Origin: Parabacteroides chinchillae
GTDB taxonomy: Bacteria; Bacteroidota; Bacteroidia; Bacteroidales; Tannerellaceae
Direction: 5' to 3'
Length of the DNA stretch: 64,000 nucleotides
Assembly (NCBI RefSeq): GCF_900108035.1
Contig: NZ_FNVS01000002.1
Location: 124,001-188,000, forward strand
Both the position numbers and the translations under genes were made by a program. Of the stretch, positions 1 through 8,941 are shown piece after piece; position 1 is the stretch's first letter; each line of letters begins with the position of its first letter. The notes under the pieces are model-generated. The model saw nothing but the letters and a program-made list of their open reading frames with translations, was not told the origin of the DNA and did no database searches.

Positions 1-104
1 GCTGCCATTAGCAGACTCATAATTGATTTTTTCATTATTATGTGAATTTGTTGTTATGTGAACAAAGGTATAACTTTTATCTGTATTAATCAATACGAAT
101 TTTA

Positions 105-112
105 TACCTTTG
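105..112 (+). promoter_or_regulatory. -7 promoter box for the UvrD/PcrA helicase gene
   Basis: TACCTTTG matches the Bacteroidetes -7 consensus TAnnTTTG and lies 21 nt before the GTG start at 134. I see no clear TTTG -33 box at the usual spacing. The rest of 1-133 is AT-rich and I see no gene in it. Confidence 0.55.
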
Positions 113-133
113 CAATACTAAAAAGGATAGTTT

Positions 134-2419
134 GTGGAAGAATATTTGAATCAATTAAATGAAAATCAAAGAGAAGCGGTAATGTTTTGTGAAGGGGCAT
201 CTCTTGTTGTTGCCGGTGCAGGTTCCGGTAAAACAAGGGTACTTACTTATAAAATTGCCTGGCTGTTACAGCAAGGGTTACCGCCTCAGAGTATTTTAGC
301 TCTGACTTTTACCAATAAAGCCGCACGGGAAATGAAAGAACGTATTGCGGCTATCACCGGCGAACAAGTGGCCAGACGCTTGTGGATGGGTACTTTCCAT
401 TCTATATTTTCACGTATTCTTCGTTATGAAGCAGAATATATCGGCTATCCGTCTAATTTTACAATATATGATGCATCCGATTCAAAGAGTCTTCTGAAGG
501 CAATTATAAAAGAGATGCAATTGGATGATAAGGTGTATCGTCCCGGAATGGTTCAGAGCCGTATTTCCAATGCAAAAAACGCATTGATAACGTGGAAAGC
601 TTACGAACAGAATAAAGAGTTGGTGGAAAGTGATATAAATGCAAAGATCCCTTTGCTGCGTGAGATATATAAGCGTTATCAGAGCCGTTGCCAACAATCC
701 GGAGCTATGGATTTCGACGATTTATTATTACAGACGAATATTTTATTTCGGGATCATCCGGCCATATTGGAAAAATACCGCAGGCATTTTCAATATGTAC
801 TGGTTGATGAATACCAAGATACGAATTTTGCACAACATTTAATTGTACAACGTCTTTGCGAAGAACACGGACGTATTTGTGTAGTGGGAGATGATGCACA
901 GAGTATTTATTCATTTCGCGGGGCGAATATTGATAATATATTACAATTCAAGAATATATATCAAGGATGCCGTATCTTTAAACTGGAACGTAATTATCGT
1001 TCGACACAGAACATTGTCAATGCAGCCAATAGTTTGATAGATAAAAATAAAGAGCAGATACGAAAAACTGTTTATTCGGAAAATGAAGAGGGGAACAAGG
1101 TTGCAGTAATCGCTTCCTATTCCGATTATGAAGAAGCATACGCTGTTGCTGCCAGAATAAGCGAAATGAGGATGAACGGCCCAAAGTATGATTATGCAGA
1201 TTTTGCTATATTATATAGGACGAATGCGCAATCACGTATTTTGGAAGAGGCTCTTCGTAAACGGAATATACCATATAAAATATATGGAGGTTTGTCATTC
1301 TATCAACGGAAAGAGATTAAGGATGTTATTTCTTATTTTCGTTTGATTATAAATCCGCATGATGAAGAGGCATTAAAGAGAGTGATTAATTATCCGACTC
1401 GTGGAATTGGCGATACAACAGTCAATAAACTTGTGGCTGCCGCCAGCCAGCATAATGTAAGTATGTGGACTGTATTACAGGCGCCTTTGGAATATACTGT
1501 TTCTATAAATAGCGGAACTTCCAATAAATTAACCGCTTTCCGTGAATTAATTGAAGGATTTATTGAACAGGATAAAACCCTCTCAGCAGAAGATATGGCT
1601 GCACTTGTGGTAAAACAAAGCGGCATAATCAATAATTTATTGCAAGACCGTTCGGTGGAAGGAGTTAGTAAAACAGAGAACGTTCAGGAACTACTGAAAG
1701 GTGTTGCCGAGTATTGTGAAATAAGAAAGGAAGAAGGTGCCGAGCAAGTAACTTTAGCCGGTTTTCTTGCAGAAGTAGCTTTGCTGACCGATCAGGATAA
1801 TGATAAGGAGGAACAGGCTAATAAAGTTACAATGATGACAGTGCATGCAGCCAAAGGTTTGGAATTCAGGAATGTTTTTGTTGTCGGGTTGGAAGAAGAT
1901 TTATTTCCATCTCAATTGTCAAAAGATAATCCGCGCGCAGTGGAAGAAGAGAGGCGTTTGTTCTATGTGGCTATAACCCGCGCAGAACAAAATTGTATTT
2001 TGACTTATGCTAAAAGTAGATATCGTAACGGACAAAGTTCAATATGTTCACCAAGCCGTTTTTTGAAAGATATTGATGGCCGGTATCTGGATATACCGTC
2101 ATCGTCTGTAAACTCGTTTGATATTTTCGCATCTATGAGAGATAAATATCAGCAACATCCGGCATTTACCTCTCCATTCCAACAACCCCAACCTTCTCAT
2201 TTGACTAAAATCGAATCTGCAACTATAAGTACATCGTCTGTAGCAAATATAGACTTGCCCGGTTTGGTTGTAGGTGCCAAAGTTCGCCATGACCGTTTTG
2301 GCGAAGGAGAGGTTATGGCGATAGAAGGTACTGGAGGTAATGCTAAGGCATCGGTTGACTTTGTTCATTTCGGTCAGAAACAATTATTACTTAAATTTGC
2401 TAAACTGACTGTATTATAA
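134..2419 (+). CDS. pcrA/uvrD: UvrD/PcrA-type superfamily 1 DNA helicase
   Basis: ATP-dependent 3'-5' DNA helicase of the UvrD/PcrA family, which acts in nucleotide-excision and mismatch repair and in clearing stalled complexes. Visible features are a Q motif near residues 8-16, Walker A GAGSGKT ending at T34, Walker B DEYQDT at D225-E226, and the helicase C-terminal motifs (TVHAAKGLEF, VAITRAE). The last ~50 residues (from about 708) resemble the Tudor-like C-terminal domain of PcrA that contacts RNA polymerase. The start is GTG at 134, which puts the Q motif at the normal distance from the N-terminus. Length (761 aa) is usual. It stands alone, with 194 bp before the next gene. It could be called Rep by simple homology, but the C-terminal tail favours PcrA/UvrD. 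Confidence 0.93.
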   Translation: MEEYLNQLNENQREAVMFCEGASLVVAGAGSGKTRVLTYKIAWLLQQGLPPQSILALTFTNKAAREMKERIAAITGEQVARRLWMGTFHSIFSRILRYEAEYIGYPSNFTIYDASDSKSLLKAIIKEMQLDDKVYRPGMVQSRISNAKNALITWKAYEQNKELVESDINAKIPLLREIYKRYQSRCQQSGAMDFDDLLLQTNILFRDHPAILEKYRRHFQYVLVDEYQDTNFAQHLIVQRLCEEHGRICVVGDDAQSIYSFRGANIDNILQFKNIYQGCRIFKLERNYRSTQNIVNAANSLIDKNKEQIRKTVYSENEEGNKVAVIASYSDYEEAYAVAARISEMRMNGPKYDYADFAILYRTNAQSRILEEALRKRNIPYKIYGGLSFYQRKEIKDVISYFRLIINPHDEEALKRVINYPTRGIGDTTVNKLVAAASQHNVSMWTVLQAPLEYTVSINSGTSNKLTAFRELIEGFIEQDKTLSAEDMAALVVKQSGIINNLLQDRSVEGVSKTENVQELLKGVAEYCEIRKEEGAEQVTLAGFLAEVALLTDQDNDKEEQANKVTMMTVHAAKGLEFRNVFVVGLEEDLFPSQLSKDNPRAVEEERRLFYVAITRAEQNCILTYAKSRYRNGQSSICSPSRFLKDIDGRYLDIPSSSVNSFDIFASMRDKYQQHPAFTSPFQQPQPSHLTKIESATISTSSVANIDLPGLVVGAKVRHDRFGEGEVMAIEGTGGNAKASVDFVHFGQKQLLLKFAKLTVL

Positions 2420-2576
2420 ATATTTGGGACATTCCGGATTTTGATGCCGACCAAATTGCTGCCGGTTGCCTGCCATGTTCTATTTTAATGCTACCCTGAT
2501 AAAAAAAGACTGGCAACAGATTTGTTATTTTGATTGTTTTAATGGTTGCAACAATGGAATTGTTATAAGATTTTCA

Positions 2577-2584
2577 TACATTTG
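2577..2584 (+). promoter_or_regulatory. -7 promoter box for nspC
   Basis: TACATTTG fits TAnnTTTG and lies 30 nt before the nspC start. The 2420-2613 gap otherwise holds nothing I can identify. Confidence 0.5.
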
Positions 2585-2613
2585 CCAGCTAATTATGGAT
2601 AAAAGAGAACTAA

Positions 2614-3753
2614 ATGATTGATATAAACAAAATCCCGTCACCTTGTTATGTGATGGAAGAACGTTTACTTCGGAATAACCTGTCCCTGATTAAAAGTGTA
2701 AAAGAGCGTGCCGATGTGAATATAATCCTTGCATTTAAGGCGTTTGCCATGTGGAAATCATTTCCTATTATTAGAGAATATATCCCTTATTCCACGGCAA
2801 GTTCTAAATATGAAGCGCAATTGGCTTACGAAGAGATGGGAAGCAAGGCGCATACGTATTCTCCTGCTTATACAGAAGCGGATTTTCCTGTTATTCTGAA
2901 ATATAGCAGTCATATTACATTTAATTCCCTTTCGCAGTTTGAGCGTTTTTATCCAATGATACAAGCCGATGGTAATAAAGTCTCATGTGGATTACGTATT
3001 AATCCGGAATATTCGGATGTGGAAACGGAACTCTATAATCCTTGTGCTCCCGGTTCACGCATGGGAGTTATAAGTGAATTGTTAGGCAACAAATTGCCAG
3101 AAGGAATAGAAGGATTGCATTTTCATACATTATGCGAATCTTCATCTTATGACCTGGAGAAGACATTGATGGAGGTGGAGAAGCGCTTCGGTCGTTTTCT
3201 GCCTTATATAAAATGGCTCAATATGGGGGGAGGGCATTTAATGACGCGAAAAGGGTATGATACGGAGCATTTAATTGGTCTGTTGAAATCATTTAAAGCA
3301 AAATATCCGAATCTGGAGGTTATAATGGAGCCGGGAAGTGCGTTTGCCTGGCAAACAGGATTTTTGCTGACAACTGTTGTGGATGTTGTAGAAAATCATG
3401 GCATCAAAACGGCTATTATTGATGCATCATTTACTTGTCACATGCCTGATTGTTTGGAAATGCCTTATAAACCGGTTATTCGTCAGGCGGTGGATCCGGG
3501 AGAAGGCAAATTTAGCTATCGCATAGGTGGTAACAGTTGCTTGAGTGGCGATTATATGGGCGACTGGTCATTTGACAAACCTTTGGTTGTAGGCGACAAA
3601 CTTATATTTGAAGATATGATTCATTATACAATTGTTAAGACAACTATGTTTAACGGTATTCCGCATCCTTCTCTAGCTTTATGGAGCAAAGAGGATAAAT
3701 TGGAAGTTTATCGTACTTTCGGTTATGAAGATTATAAAAACCGGATGAGTTAA
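2614..3753 (+). CDS. nspC: Carboxynorspermidine/carboxyspermidine decarboxylase
   Basis: PLP-dependent fold-III decarboxylase that makes norspermidine or spermidine from its carboxylated precursor. This is the polyamine route common in Bacteroidetes, used in place of S-adenosylmethionine decarboxylase. The AFKAF motif gives the probable PLP lysine, K42. The EPGSAF motif and the CHMPDCLEMPYKP segment with the active-site region are present. Length (379 aa) is normal. The partner carboxyspermidine dehydrogenase is not in the window. The gene is followed by ftsY after 58 bp and has its own likely promoter. Confidence 0.93.
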   Translation: MIDINKIPSPCYVMEERLLRNNLSLIKSVKERADVNIILAFKAFAMWKSFPIIREYIPYSTASSKYEAQLAYEEMGSKAHTYSPAYTEADFPVILKYSSHITFNSLSQFERFYPMIQADGNKVSCGLRINPEYSDVETELYNPCAPGSRMGVISELLGNKLPEGIEGLHFHTLCESSSYDLEKTLMEVEKRFGRFLPYIKWLNMGGGHLMTRKGYDTEHLIGLLKSFKAKYPNLEVIMEPGSAFAWQTGFLLTTVVDVVENHGIKTAIIDASFTCHMPDCLEMPYKPVIRQAVDPGEGKFSYRIGGNSCLSGDYMGDWSFDKPLVVGDKLIFEDMIHYTIVKTTMFNGIPHPSLALWSKEDKLEVYRTFGYEDYKNRMS

Positions 3754-3811
3754 TAAAAAAAGTAGTACTTTAGCGGTGTTATTCAATCTGATATAAATTA
3801 AGTATTTAAAT

Positions 3812-4765
3812 ATGGGTATATTTAGCTTTTTCAGTAAAGAAAAGAAGGAAACTTTAGACAAAGGATTATCTAAAACGAAAGAAAGCGTATTTTCCAAAAT
3901 TACCAGGGCTGTGGCAGGTAAGAATAAGGTGGATGATGAAGTATTGGATAATTTGGAAGAAGTATTGATAACATCGGACGTCGGTGTAGATACAACATTG
4001 AAAATTATTTCCCGCATTGAAAAAAGAGTAGCTCAGGATAAATACGTTAATACACACGAGTTGACTGCTATATTGCGAGATGAGATAGCTAGTTTACTTA
4101 CAGAAAATAATACAGAAGATGCCGATGGTTTTACTATACCCGAAGAGCATAAACCATATGTTATTATGGTTGTTGGGGTGAATGGTGTGGGAAAAACCAC
4201 AACTATAGGAAAATTGGCTTATCAGTTTAAAAAAGCCGGTAAAAATGTATATTTGGGTGCAGCCGATACCTTTCGTGCAGCCGCCGTTGAGCAGTTGGTT
4301 ATTTGGAGCGAACGTGTAGGTGTACCTATTGTGAAGCAAAAAATGGGATCCGATCCTGCTTCTGTGGCATTTGATACATTAAGTTCTGCCAAATCAAATA
4401 ACGCGGATGTTGTTATAATAGACACGGCCGGACGTTTGCACAATAAGATAAATCTGATGAACGAGCTTACCAAAATTAAAAATGTAATGAAAAAAGTTAT
4501 TCCAGACGCTCCTCATGAAGTTTTATTGGTTTTGGATGGTTCTACAGGACAAAATGCCTTTGAACAGGCAAAACAATTTACAGCGGCAACAGAAGTAAAT
4601 GCGCTTGCCGTAACTAAGCTGGATGGAACAGCCAAAGGTGGTGTAGTGATTGGTATTTCCGATCATTTCCGTATTCCGGTAAAATATATTGGCTTAGGAG
4701 AAGGTATCGAAGATTTACAGGTGTTCCGGAAGAAGGAATTTGTAAATTCATTATTTGGAGAATGA
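3812..4765 (+). CDS. ftsY: Signal recognition particle receptor FtsY
   Basis: SRP-receptor GTPase that brings SRP-ribosome complexes to the SecYEG translocon at the inner membrane. It has a short N region, a helical N domain, and a G domain with the P-loop GVNGVGKTTT at about residue 122. DTFRAAAVEQL, DTAGR and TKLDGTAKGG motifs follow. At 317 aa it lacks the long acidic A domain of the E. coli protein, as is usual in this phylum. Its stop overlaps the rimO start by 4 bp (ATGA), so the two are probably translationally coupled. Confidence 0.96.
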   Translation: MGIFSFFSKEKKETLDKGLSKTKESVFSKITRAVAGKNKVDDEVLDNLEEVLITSDVGVDTTLKIISRIEKRVAQDKYVNTHELTAILRDEIASLLTENNTEDADGFTIPEEHKPYVIMVVGVNGVGKTTTIGKLAYQFKKAGKNVYLGAADTFRAAAVEQLVIWSERVGVPIVKQKMGSDPASVAFDTLSSAKSNNADVVIIDTAGRLHNKINLMNELTKIKNVMKKVIPDAPHEVLLVLDGSTGQNAFEQAKQFTAATEVNALAVTKLDGTAKGGVVIGISDHFRIPVKYIGLGEGIEDLQVFRKKEFVNSLFGE

Positions 4766-6060
4766 GAAAAAATAAGGTAGACGTTATAACATTAGGTTGC
4801 TCGAAGAACCTGGTGGATTCAGAGCAGATTATGCGTCAGTTTGTAGCCAATGGTTACACAGTAGAGCATGACCCTCATAAAATTAATGGTGAAATAGTCG
4901 TTGTAAATACATGTGGATTTATTGGCGATGCTCAGGAAGAATCTATTAATATGATTCTTGAATTGGGAGAAGCGAAGAAAAAAGGAAAGATAGGTAAGCT
5001 GTTTGTTATGGGATGTCTGTCTGAACGTTTTATGAAAGATCTGCAGAAAGAACTGCCCGAAGTAGACCATTTTTACGGAAAATTTAACTGGAAACAACTT
5101 ATATCTGATTTAGGTAAATCTTATAATAAGGATTTATCTGCCGACCGTGTGCTTACGACCCCCAGCCATTACGCATATCTTAAAATTGCAGAGGGTTGCG
5201 ATCGCACATGTTCTTATTGCGCCATACCTATCAGTACCGGACATTACCAATCTTTACCTATGGAAACTATTGAGGAAGAAGTTCGTTTGCTCGTCCGGCA
5301 AGGGGTAAAAGAATTCCAGGTAATTGCTCAGGACTTAACATATTATGGACTTGATTTATATAAGCGATATGCTTTACCGGAATTGGTAGAACGTATATCC
5401 GATATACCGGGAGTGGAATGGATACGTTTACATTACGGTTATCCGGCTCATTTTCCTTACGACTTATTGCGCGTAATGCGTGAGCGTGGGAATGTGTGCA
5501 AATATATGGATATTGCTCTTCAACATATTAGTGATAATATGTTAAAGCGGATGCGTCGTAATATTACTAAACAGGAGACGTACGACCTTATACAACGAAT
5601 GAGAGAAGAAGTTCCCGGCATTCATTTAAGAACAACATTGATGGTTGGCCATCCGGGTGAAACGGAAAAAGATTTTGAAGAATTAGTTGAATTTGTCCGG
5701 AAAATACGGTTTGAACGTATGGGGGCTTTCCCATATAGCCATGAAGAAGGTACATATGCATATAAACGTTACCAAGACGAGATTCTGCAGGAAGTGAAAG
5801 AAGAACGGCTGGACTATATAATGCGTATTCAGGAACGTATTTCTTCTGAAATAAATACCTCAAAAATTGGTAAAACGTTTAAAGCTATTATAGACAGGGA
5901 AGAAGACGGTTTCTACATTGGACGTACAGAGTTTGATTCCCCGGAGGTTGACCCGGAGCTTTTGATTAACAAAGCCAATCGGCTAACCTTAGGCGAATTT
6001 TATAATGTAGAAGTCGAAGATGCACAGGCTTTCGACCTGTATGGCAAAGTGTTAGGTTGA
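4762..6060 (+). CDS. rimO: Ribosomal protein uS12 methylthiotransferase RimO
   Basis: Radical SAM enzyme that methylthiolates an aspartate of ribosomal protein S12. The N-terminal UPF0004 domain has three cluster cysteines (in GCSKN, NTCGF and GCLSE). The radical SAM cluster is C146-x3-C150-x2-C153, and a TRAM domain closes the protein. The GCSKNLVDSE opening is typical of RimO rather than MiaB. Length is 432 aa. It overlaps ftsY by 4 bp and precedes two HU-type genes, so ftsY-rimO-HU-HU/LysM are co-directional, although the first HU gene has its own -7 box. Confidence 0.94.
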   Translation: MRKNKVDVITLGCSKNLVDSEQIMRQFVANGYTVEHDPHKINGEIVVVNTCGFIGDAQEESINMILELGEAKKKGKIGKLFVMGCLSERFMKDLQKELPEVDHFYGKFNWKQLISDLGKSYNKDLSADRVLTTPSHYAYLKIAEGCDRTCSYCAIPISTGHYQSLPMETIEEEVRLLVRQGVKEFQVIAQDLTYYGLDLYKRYALPELVERISDIPGVEWIRLHYGYPAHFPYDLLRVMRERGNVCKYMDIALQHISDNMLKRMRRNITKQETYDLIQRMREEVPGIHLRTTLMVGHPGETEKDFEELVEFVRKIRFERMGAFPYSHEEGTYAYKRYQDEILQEVKEERLDYIMRIQERISSEINTSKIGKTFKAIIDREEDGFYIGRTEFDSPEVDPELLINKANRLTLGEFYNVEVEDAQAFDLYGKVLG

Positions 6061-6075
6061 TATAAAAACTGTAAA

Positions 6076-6083
6076 TAAGTTTG
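6076..6083 (+). promoter_or_regulatory. -7 promoter box for the HU gene
   Basis: TAAGTTTG is a perfect TAnnTTTG match. It covers the in-frame TTG at 6081 that would otherwise give the longest HU reading frame. Transcription should start near 6087, so the protein must begin at a downstream ATG (6129 or 6138). Confidence 0.6.
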
Positions 6084-6137
6084 TCGGTTTACAAAAAAAT
6101 AACTAATATAGCAGCTGAATCTAGATTTATGGAAAGT

Positions 6138-6428
6138 ATGAAAAACAAAGAATTGATAGAGGAGGTTGCTAATAAATTAAACTGGACTGCACAAGATACT
6201 GCGGAAATGTTGTCTGCTTTCAATTCTATTTTGGGATCTAAATTAATCGATAACGATTCTATATATCTTTCGGGCTTTGGACAGTTTGAAATAAAAAAGA
6301 AAACGGAGCGTATTTCTGTTAATCCTGCAAATGGAAAACGTTATTTAGTACCTCCTAAATTAGTTCCGGTATTCAAACCGGGAACCACAATTAAAACAAA
6401 ACTTAAAGAATTGAGTGATAATGAATAG
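6138..6428 (+). CDS. HU-family DNA-binding protein
   Basis: Small histone-like nucleoid protein. From ATG 6138 it begins MKNKELIEEVANKL and is 96 aa, close to the usual ~90-100. An in-frame ATG at 6129 is an alternative. A longer frame opening with TTG at 6081 is unlikely because that codon lies inside the -7 box. The GFGQFEIKKKTERISVNPANGKRYLVPPKLVPVFKPG segment, from the middle to the C-terminal part, carries the beta-arm signature (described here by position: roughly residues 48-85). The gene overlaps the start of the next HU-LysM gene by 8-14 bp, so they are co-translated. Confidence 0.85.
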   Translation: MKNKELIEEVANKLNWTAQDTAEMLSAFNSILGSKLIDNDSIYLSGFGQFEIKKKTERISVNPANGKRYLVPPKLVPVFKPGTTIKTKLKELSDNE

Positions 6429-7689
6429 CCGGCTCACAATACAAGATATGGCCGGTTTGCTTGCAGAGTATACTGGTAAAGATAAAAAGGAAACAGAACG
6501 TTTTCTCAGAGTGTTGATTTCGGTTGTGATGGATGGTGTTTTTACCGATAAATCCGTTAAGATAAAAGGGTTGGGAACATTTAAAATCATAGCTGTAGAA
6601 AAACGTGAAAGTATCCACGTAAATACAGGGAAACGTTTTTTAATTCCGGAACATTATAAGTTTTCATTTCTTCCTGATAAGGAACTAAAAGAGTTGGTAA
6701 ATAAACCTTTTTCATTCTTTGAAACAACAGAAGTTAATGAAAATGTGGATTTTTCTGATACAGACCAATCTAATGATGATGATTCGGATAGAGAAGCAGA
6801 AGATGAATCAGTAGAGGAAATAATACCGGAAGAAAGAATTATTGACGAAAAATTTCCAACAACTCCCTCAGAGCCGGTAGTAGATATTCTTCAAAAAGAA
6901 GAACAGATAATAGAAACTTCTCAGGAGTCTTTAGAGGAAGTGGTGGTTGAAAAAAAAGAACAACAACAAGAGGAGCAACAAAAAACTCCAGAAGCTGAAG
7001 TGCCGCCTATTGAACCTATTGAAGATGTATCCGGATCTGAAAAAAGAGTAAATGAATATGCCGATTATCCGGATTATTCTTTTCAGGAAGTTATGCGTGA
7101 AGATTACGACCGTAACGAGCACTCTTTTTTGAAACGGATGATTATCGTACTTTTTACATTCGTCTTGGTTGGTATTGTTGGCGTGTATCTGTTTTTTGAT
7201 TTCAAACCATTTTTTACCTATAATTATAGTAATGGCAATGGCTCCTTTGAAATAGAACAGAAAGAAGAGCCTGATAATGCAATACTTTCGGATTCATTGG
7301 ATATGGCAGTAGTTGATTACAATGATACCTTGGATGTAACGTCAGCAGATACAATGACCGAAAAAATAGAAATACCCGAAAAAGAGCCGGTTAAGATAAA
7401 AGAGACCGTACAAGCTACAGCAAAACCTGCGAAAAATGATTTGGTAAAAGTCAAGATCAAAGCAGGCGACCGTTTGACTTTGGTAGCTCTTGAACATTAT
7501 GGCCATAAGATTTTCTGGGTATATTTATATGAGCATAATAAAAATGTCATTGCAGATCCGAATAATGTTCCTGTCGGCACTGAAATAGTTATTCCCTTAC
7601 CAGAACTTTATGGTATAGATGCACATAGCAGTACTTCGATTGCTAAAGCTGCTGCTCTCCAAACTCAAATATTATCCGGGGGAAAATAA
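6415..7689 (+). CDS. HU-domain / transmembrane / LysM fusion protein
   Basis: Multidomain protein of 424 aa with an unusual order. Residues 1-95 are an HU/IHF-type DNA-binding domain (IKGLGTFKII, NTGKRFLIPEHYKFSF). Residues ~105-235 form a highly acidic, Glu/Gln-rich linker. A single hydrophobic helix lies at ~240-262 after a basic KRM, and ~343-398 form a LysM repeat (IKAGDRLTLVALEHYGHKIFWVYLYEHN, then PVGTEIVIP). The basic residues before the helix predict HU inside and LysM in the periplasm. An alternative start two codons in (6421) is possible. Fusions of this kind are found in Bacteroidetes, but I know of no established function. Linking nucleoid to peptidoglycan is an inference. Confidence 0.8.
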   Translation: MIMNSRLTIQDMAGLLAEYTGKDKKETERFLRVLISVVMDGVFTDKSVKIKGLGTFKIIAVEKRESIHVNTGKRFLIPEHYKFSFLPDKELKELVNKPFSFFETTEVNENVDFSDTDQSNDDDSDREAEDESVEEIIPEERIIDEKFPTTPSEPVVDILQKEEQIIETSQESLEEVVVEKKEQQQEEQQKTPEAEVPPIEPIEDVSGSEKRVNEYADYPDYSFQEVMREDYDRNEHSFLKRMIIVLFTFVLVGIVGVYLFFDFKPFFTYNYSNGNGSFEIEQKEEPDNAILSDSLDMAVVDYNDTLDVTSADTMTEKIEIPEKEPVKIKETVQATAKPAKNDLVKVKIKAGDRLTLVALEHYGHKIFWVYLYEHNKNVIADPNNVPVGTEIVIPLPELYGIDAHSSTSIAKAAALQTQILSGGK

Positions 7690-7782
7690 AAAGCACCTTT
7701 TTTAAGTAAAATAAAACAAAACGACAATATGCAAGTTAGTATTATTTAACTGCAAAAGTGAAGCTTACGAATTTAACATTTC

Positions 7783-7790
7783 TAATTTTG
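7783..7790 (+). promoter_or_regulatory. -7 promoter box for the bat operon
   Basis: TAATTTTG fits TAnnTTTG and lies 53 nt before the moxR start, in a 154-bp gap. No convincing -33 TTTG is visible. Confidence 0.5.
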
Positions 7791-7843
7791 TGCATCTAAA
7801 AAAAGTAAAGCAAAAAACAGTAACAACAAAATAAAGAAATTCT

Positions 7844-8839
7844 ATGAGTCAGACAGTAGACATTCGTGAGTTGAATGAGCGAATTGAAAGCAAAAGTTCG
7901 TTTGTGAACATGATTACGATGGGTATGGACCAGGTTATTGTTGGTCAGAAACATTTAGTTGAATCATTATTGATAGGTCTGCTTTCAGACGGACACATCC
8001 TGTTGGAAGGTGTTCCTGGTTTGGCAAAGACCTTGGCTATTAAAACGATGGCATCGCTGATTGATGCGAAATACAGTCGTATCCAGTTTACTCCGGATTT
8101 GCTTCCGGCCGACGTAATCGGTACAATGATTTATAGTCAGAAAAGCGAAGAATTCCAGGTAAAACAAGGTCCGATCTTCGCTAATTTTGTGTTAGCTGAT
8201 GAAATTAACCGTGCTCCGGCAAAAGTTCAGAGTGCGCTTTTGGAAGCCATGCAAGAACGCCAGGTCACCATCAGTGAGCATACTTACAAACTACCGCAGC
8301 CGTTTTTAGTAATGGCTACACAAAACCCGATCGAGCAGGAGGGAACTTATCCATTGCCAGAAGCACAGGTAGACCGTTTCATGTTGAAGGTTATTATTAA
8401 TTATCCGAAAAAAGAAGAGGAAAAATTAATTATCCGTCAAAATATAAGTGGTGCAAGACCTGAAATTAAACCGACACTTTCCAAGCAAGAAATAATTGAA
8501 GCACGCAATATTGTTCGCGAAGTCTATCTGGATGAAAAAATCGAACGTTATATTGTAGACATTGTATTTGCTACCCGCTTCCCTCAGGAACACGGATTGG
8601 CAAATTTATCCAACATGATTTCATTCGGAGCTTCTCCACGTGCTTCTATTAATTTAGCTTTGGCTGCCCGGGCTTATGCGTTTATTAAACGCAGAGGTTA
8701 TGTTATACCGGAAGACGTTCGTGCCGTATGCCACGATGTAATGCGCCACCGTATCGGCTTGAGTTATGAAGCTGAAGCAAACAACTTGACCTCCGAAGAA
8801 GTTATCAGCGAAATTTTGAACAAGATTGAGGTTCCCTAA
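7844..8839 (+). CDS. moxR: MoxR-type AAA+ ATPase (first gene of the bat operon)
   Basis: MoxR-family AAA+ ATPase, a chaperone-like partner of von Willebrand A (VWA) proteins. The Walker A region is GVPGLAKT at residues 56-63, Walker B is LADEINRAPAK, and the sensor region includes ATQNPIEQEGTYPLPEAQVDRF. Length is 331 aa. It heads a long co-directional run with DUF58 and BatA-E, the order first described as the Bacteroides aerotolerance (bat) operon. A 102-bp gap with two hairpins separates it from the DUF58 gene. Confidence 0.93.
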   Translation: MSQTVDIRELNERIESKSSFVNMITMGMDQVIVGQKHLVESLLIGLLSDGHILLEGVPGLAKTLAIKTMASLIDAKYSRIQFTPDLLPADVIGTMIYSQKSEEFQVKQGPIFANFVLADEINRAPAKVQSALLEAMQERQVTISEHTYKLPQPFLVMATQNPIEQEGTYPLPEAQVDRFMLKVIINYPKKEEEKLIIRQNISGARPEIKPTLSKQEIIEARNIVREVYLDEKIERYIVDIVFATRFPQEHGLANLSNMISFGASPRASINLALAARAYAFIKRRGYVIPEDVRAVCHDVMRHRIGLSYEAEANNLTSEEVISEILNKIEVP

Positions 8840-8851
8840 TTATTGATACGT

Positions 8852-8906
8852 TCGGAAGAAATTCCGATTCCTTTCGGGAGAAATTCAAATTTCATCCGAA
8901 AGGAAT
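8852..8906 (+). repeat. Paired hairpins between moxR and the DUF58 gene
   Basis: Two stem-loops sit in the 102-bp gap. The first has a perfect 6-bp stem (TCGGAA/TTCCGA) closing a GAAA tetraloop at 8852-8867. The second has arms at 8867-8885 and 8888-8906, including a perfect outer 11 bp (ATTCCTTTCGG/CCGAAAGGAAT). No T-tract follows on the plus strand, so a simple intrinsic terminator is unlikely. A role in mRNA processing or stability within the operon is inference. The second hairpin is closely related to the clpC terminator at 25570-25619. Confidence 0.75.
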
Positions 8907-8941
8907 AAAAAATCAGTTTAATAATTAAAGGAAACGAAACA

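Noticed and set aside
6081..6137. TTG-initiated N-terminal extension of the HU protein
   Set aside because: The TTG lies inside the TAAGTTTG -7 box, and the added residues do not belong to the HU fold.
8867..8906. Hairpin after moxR as an intrinsic terminator
   Set aside because: It is followed by A-rich rather than T-rich sequence, and the downstream genes are clearly part of the same module.
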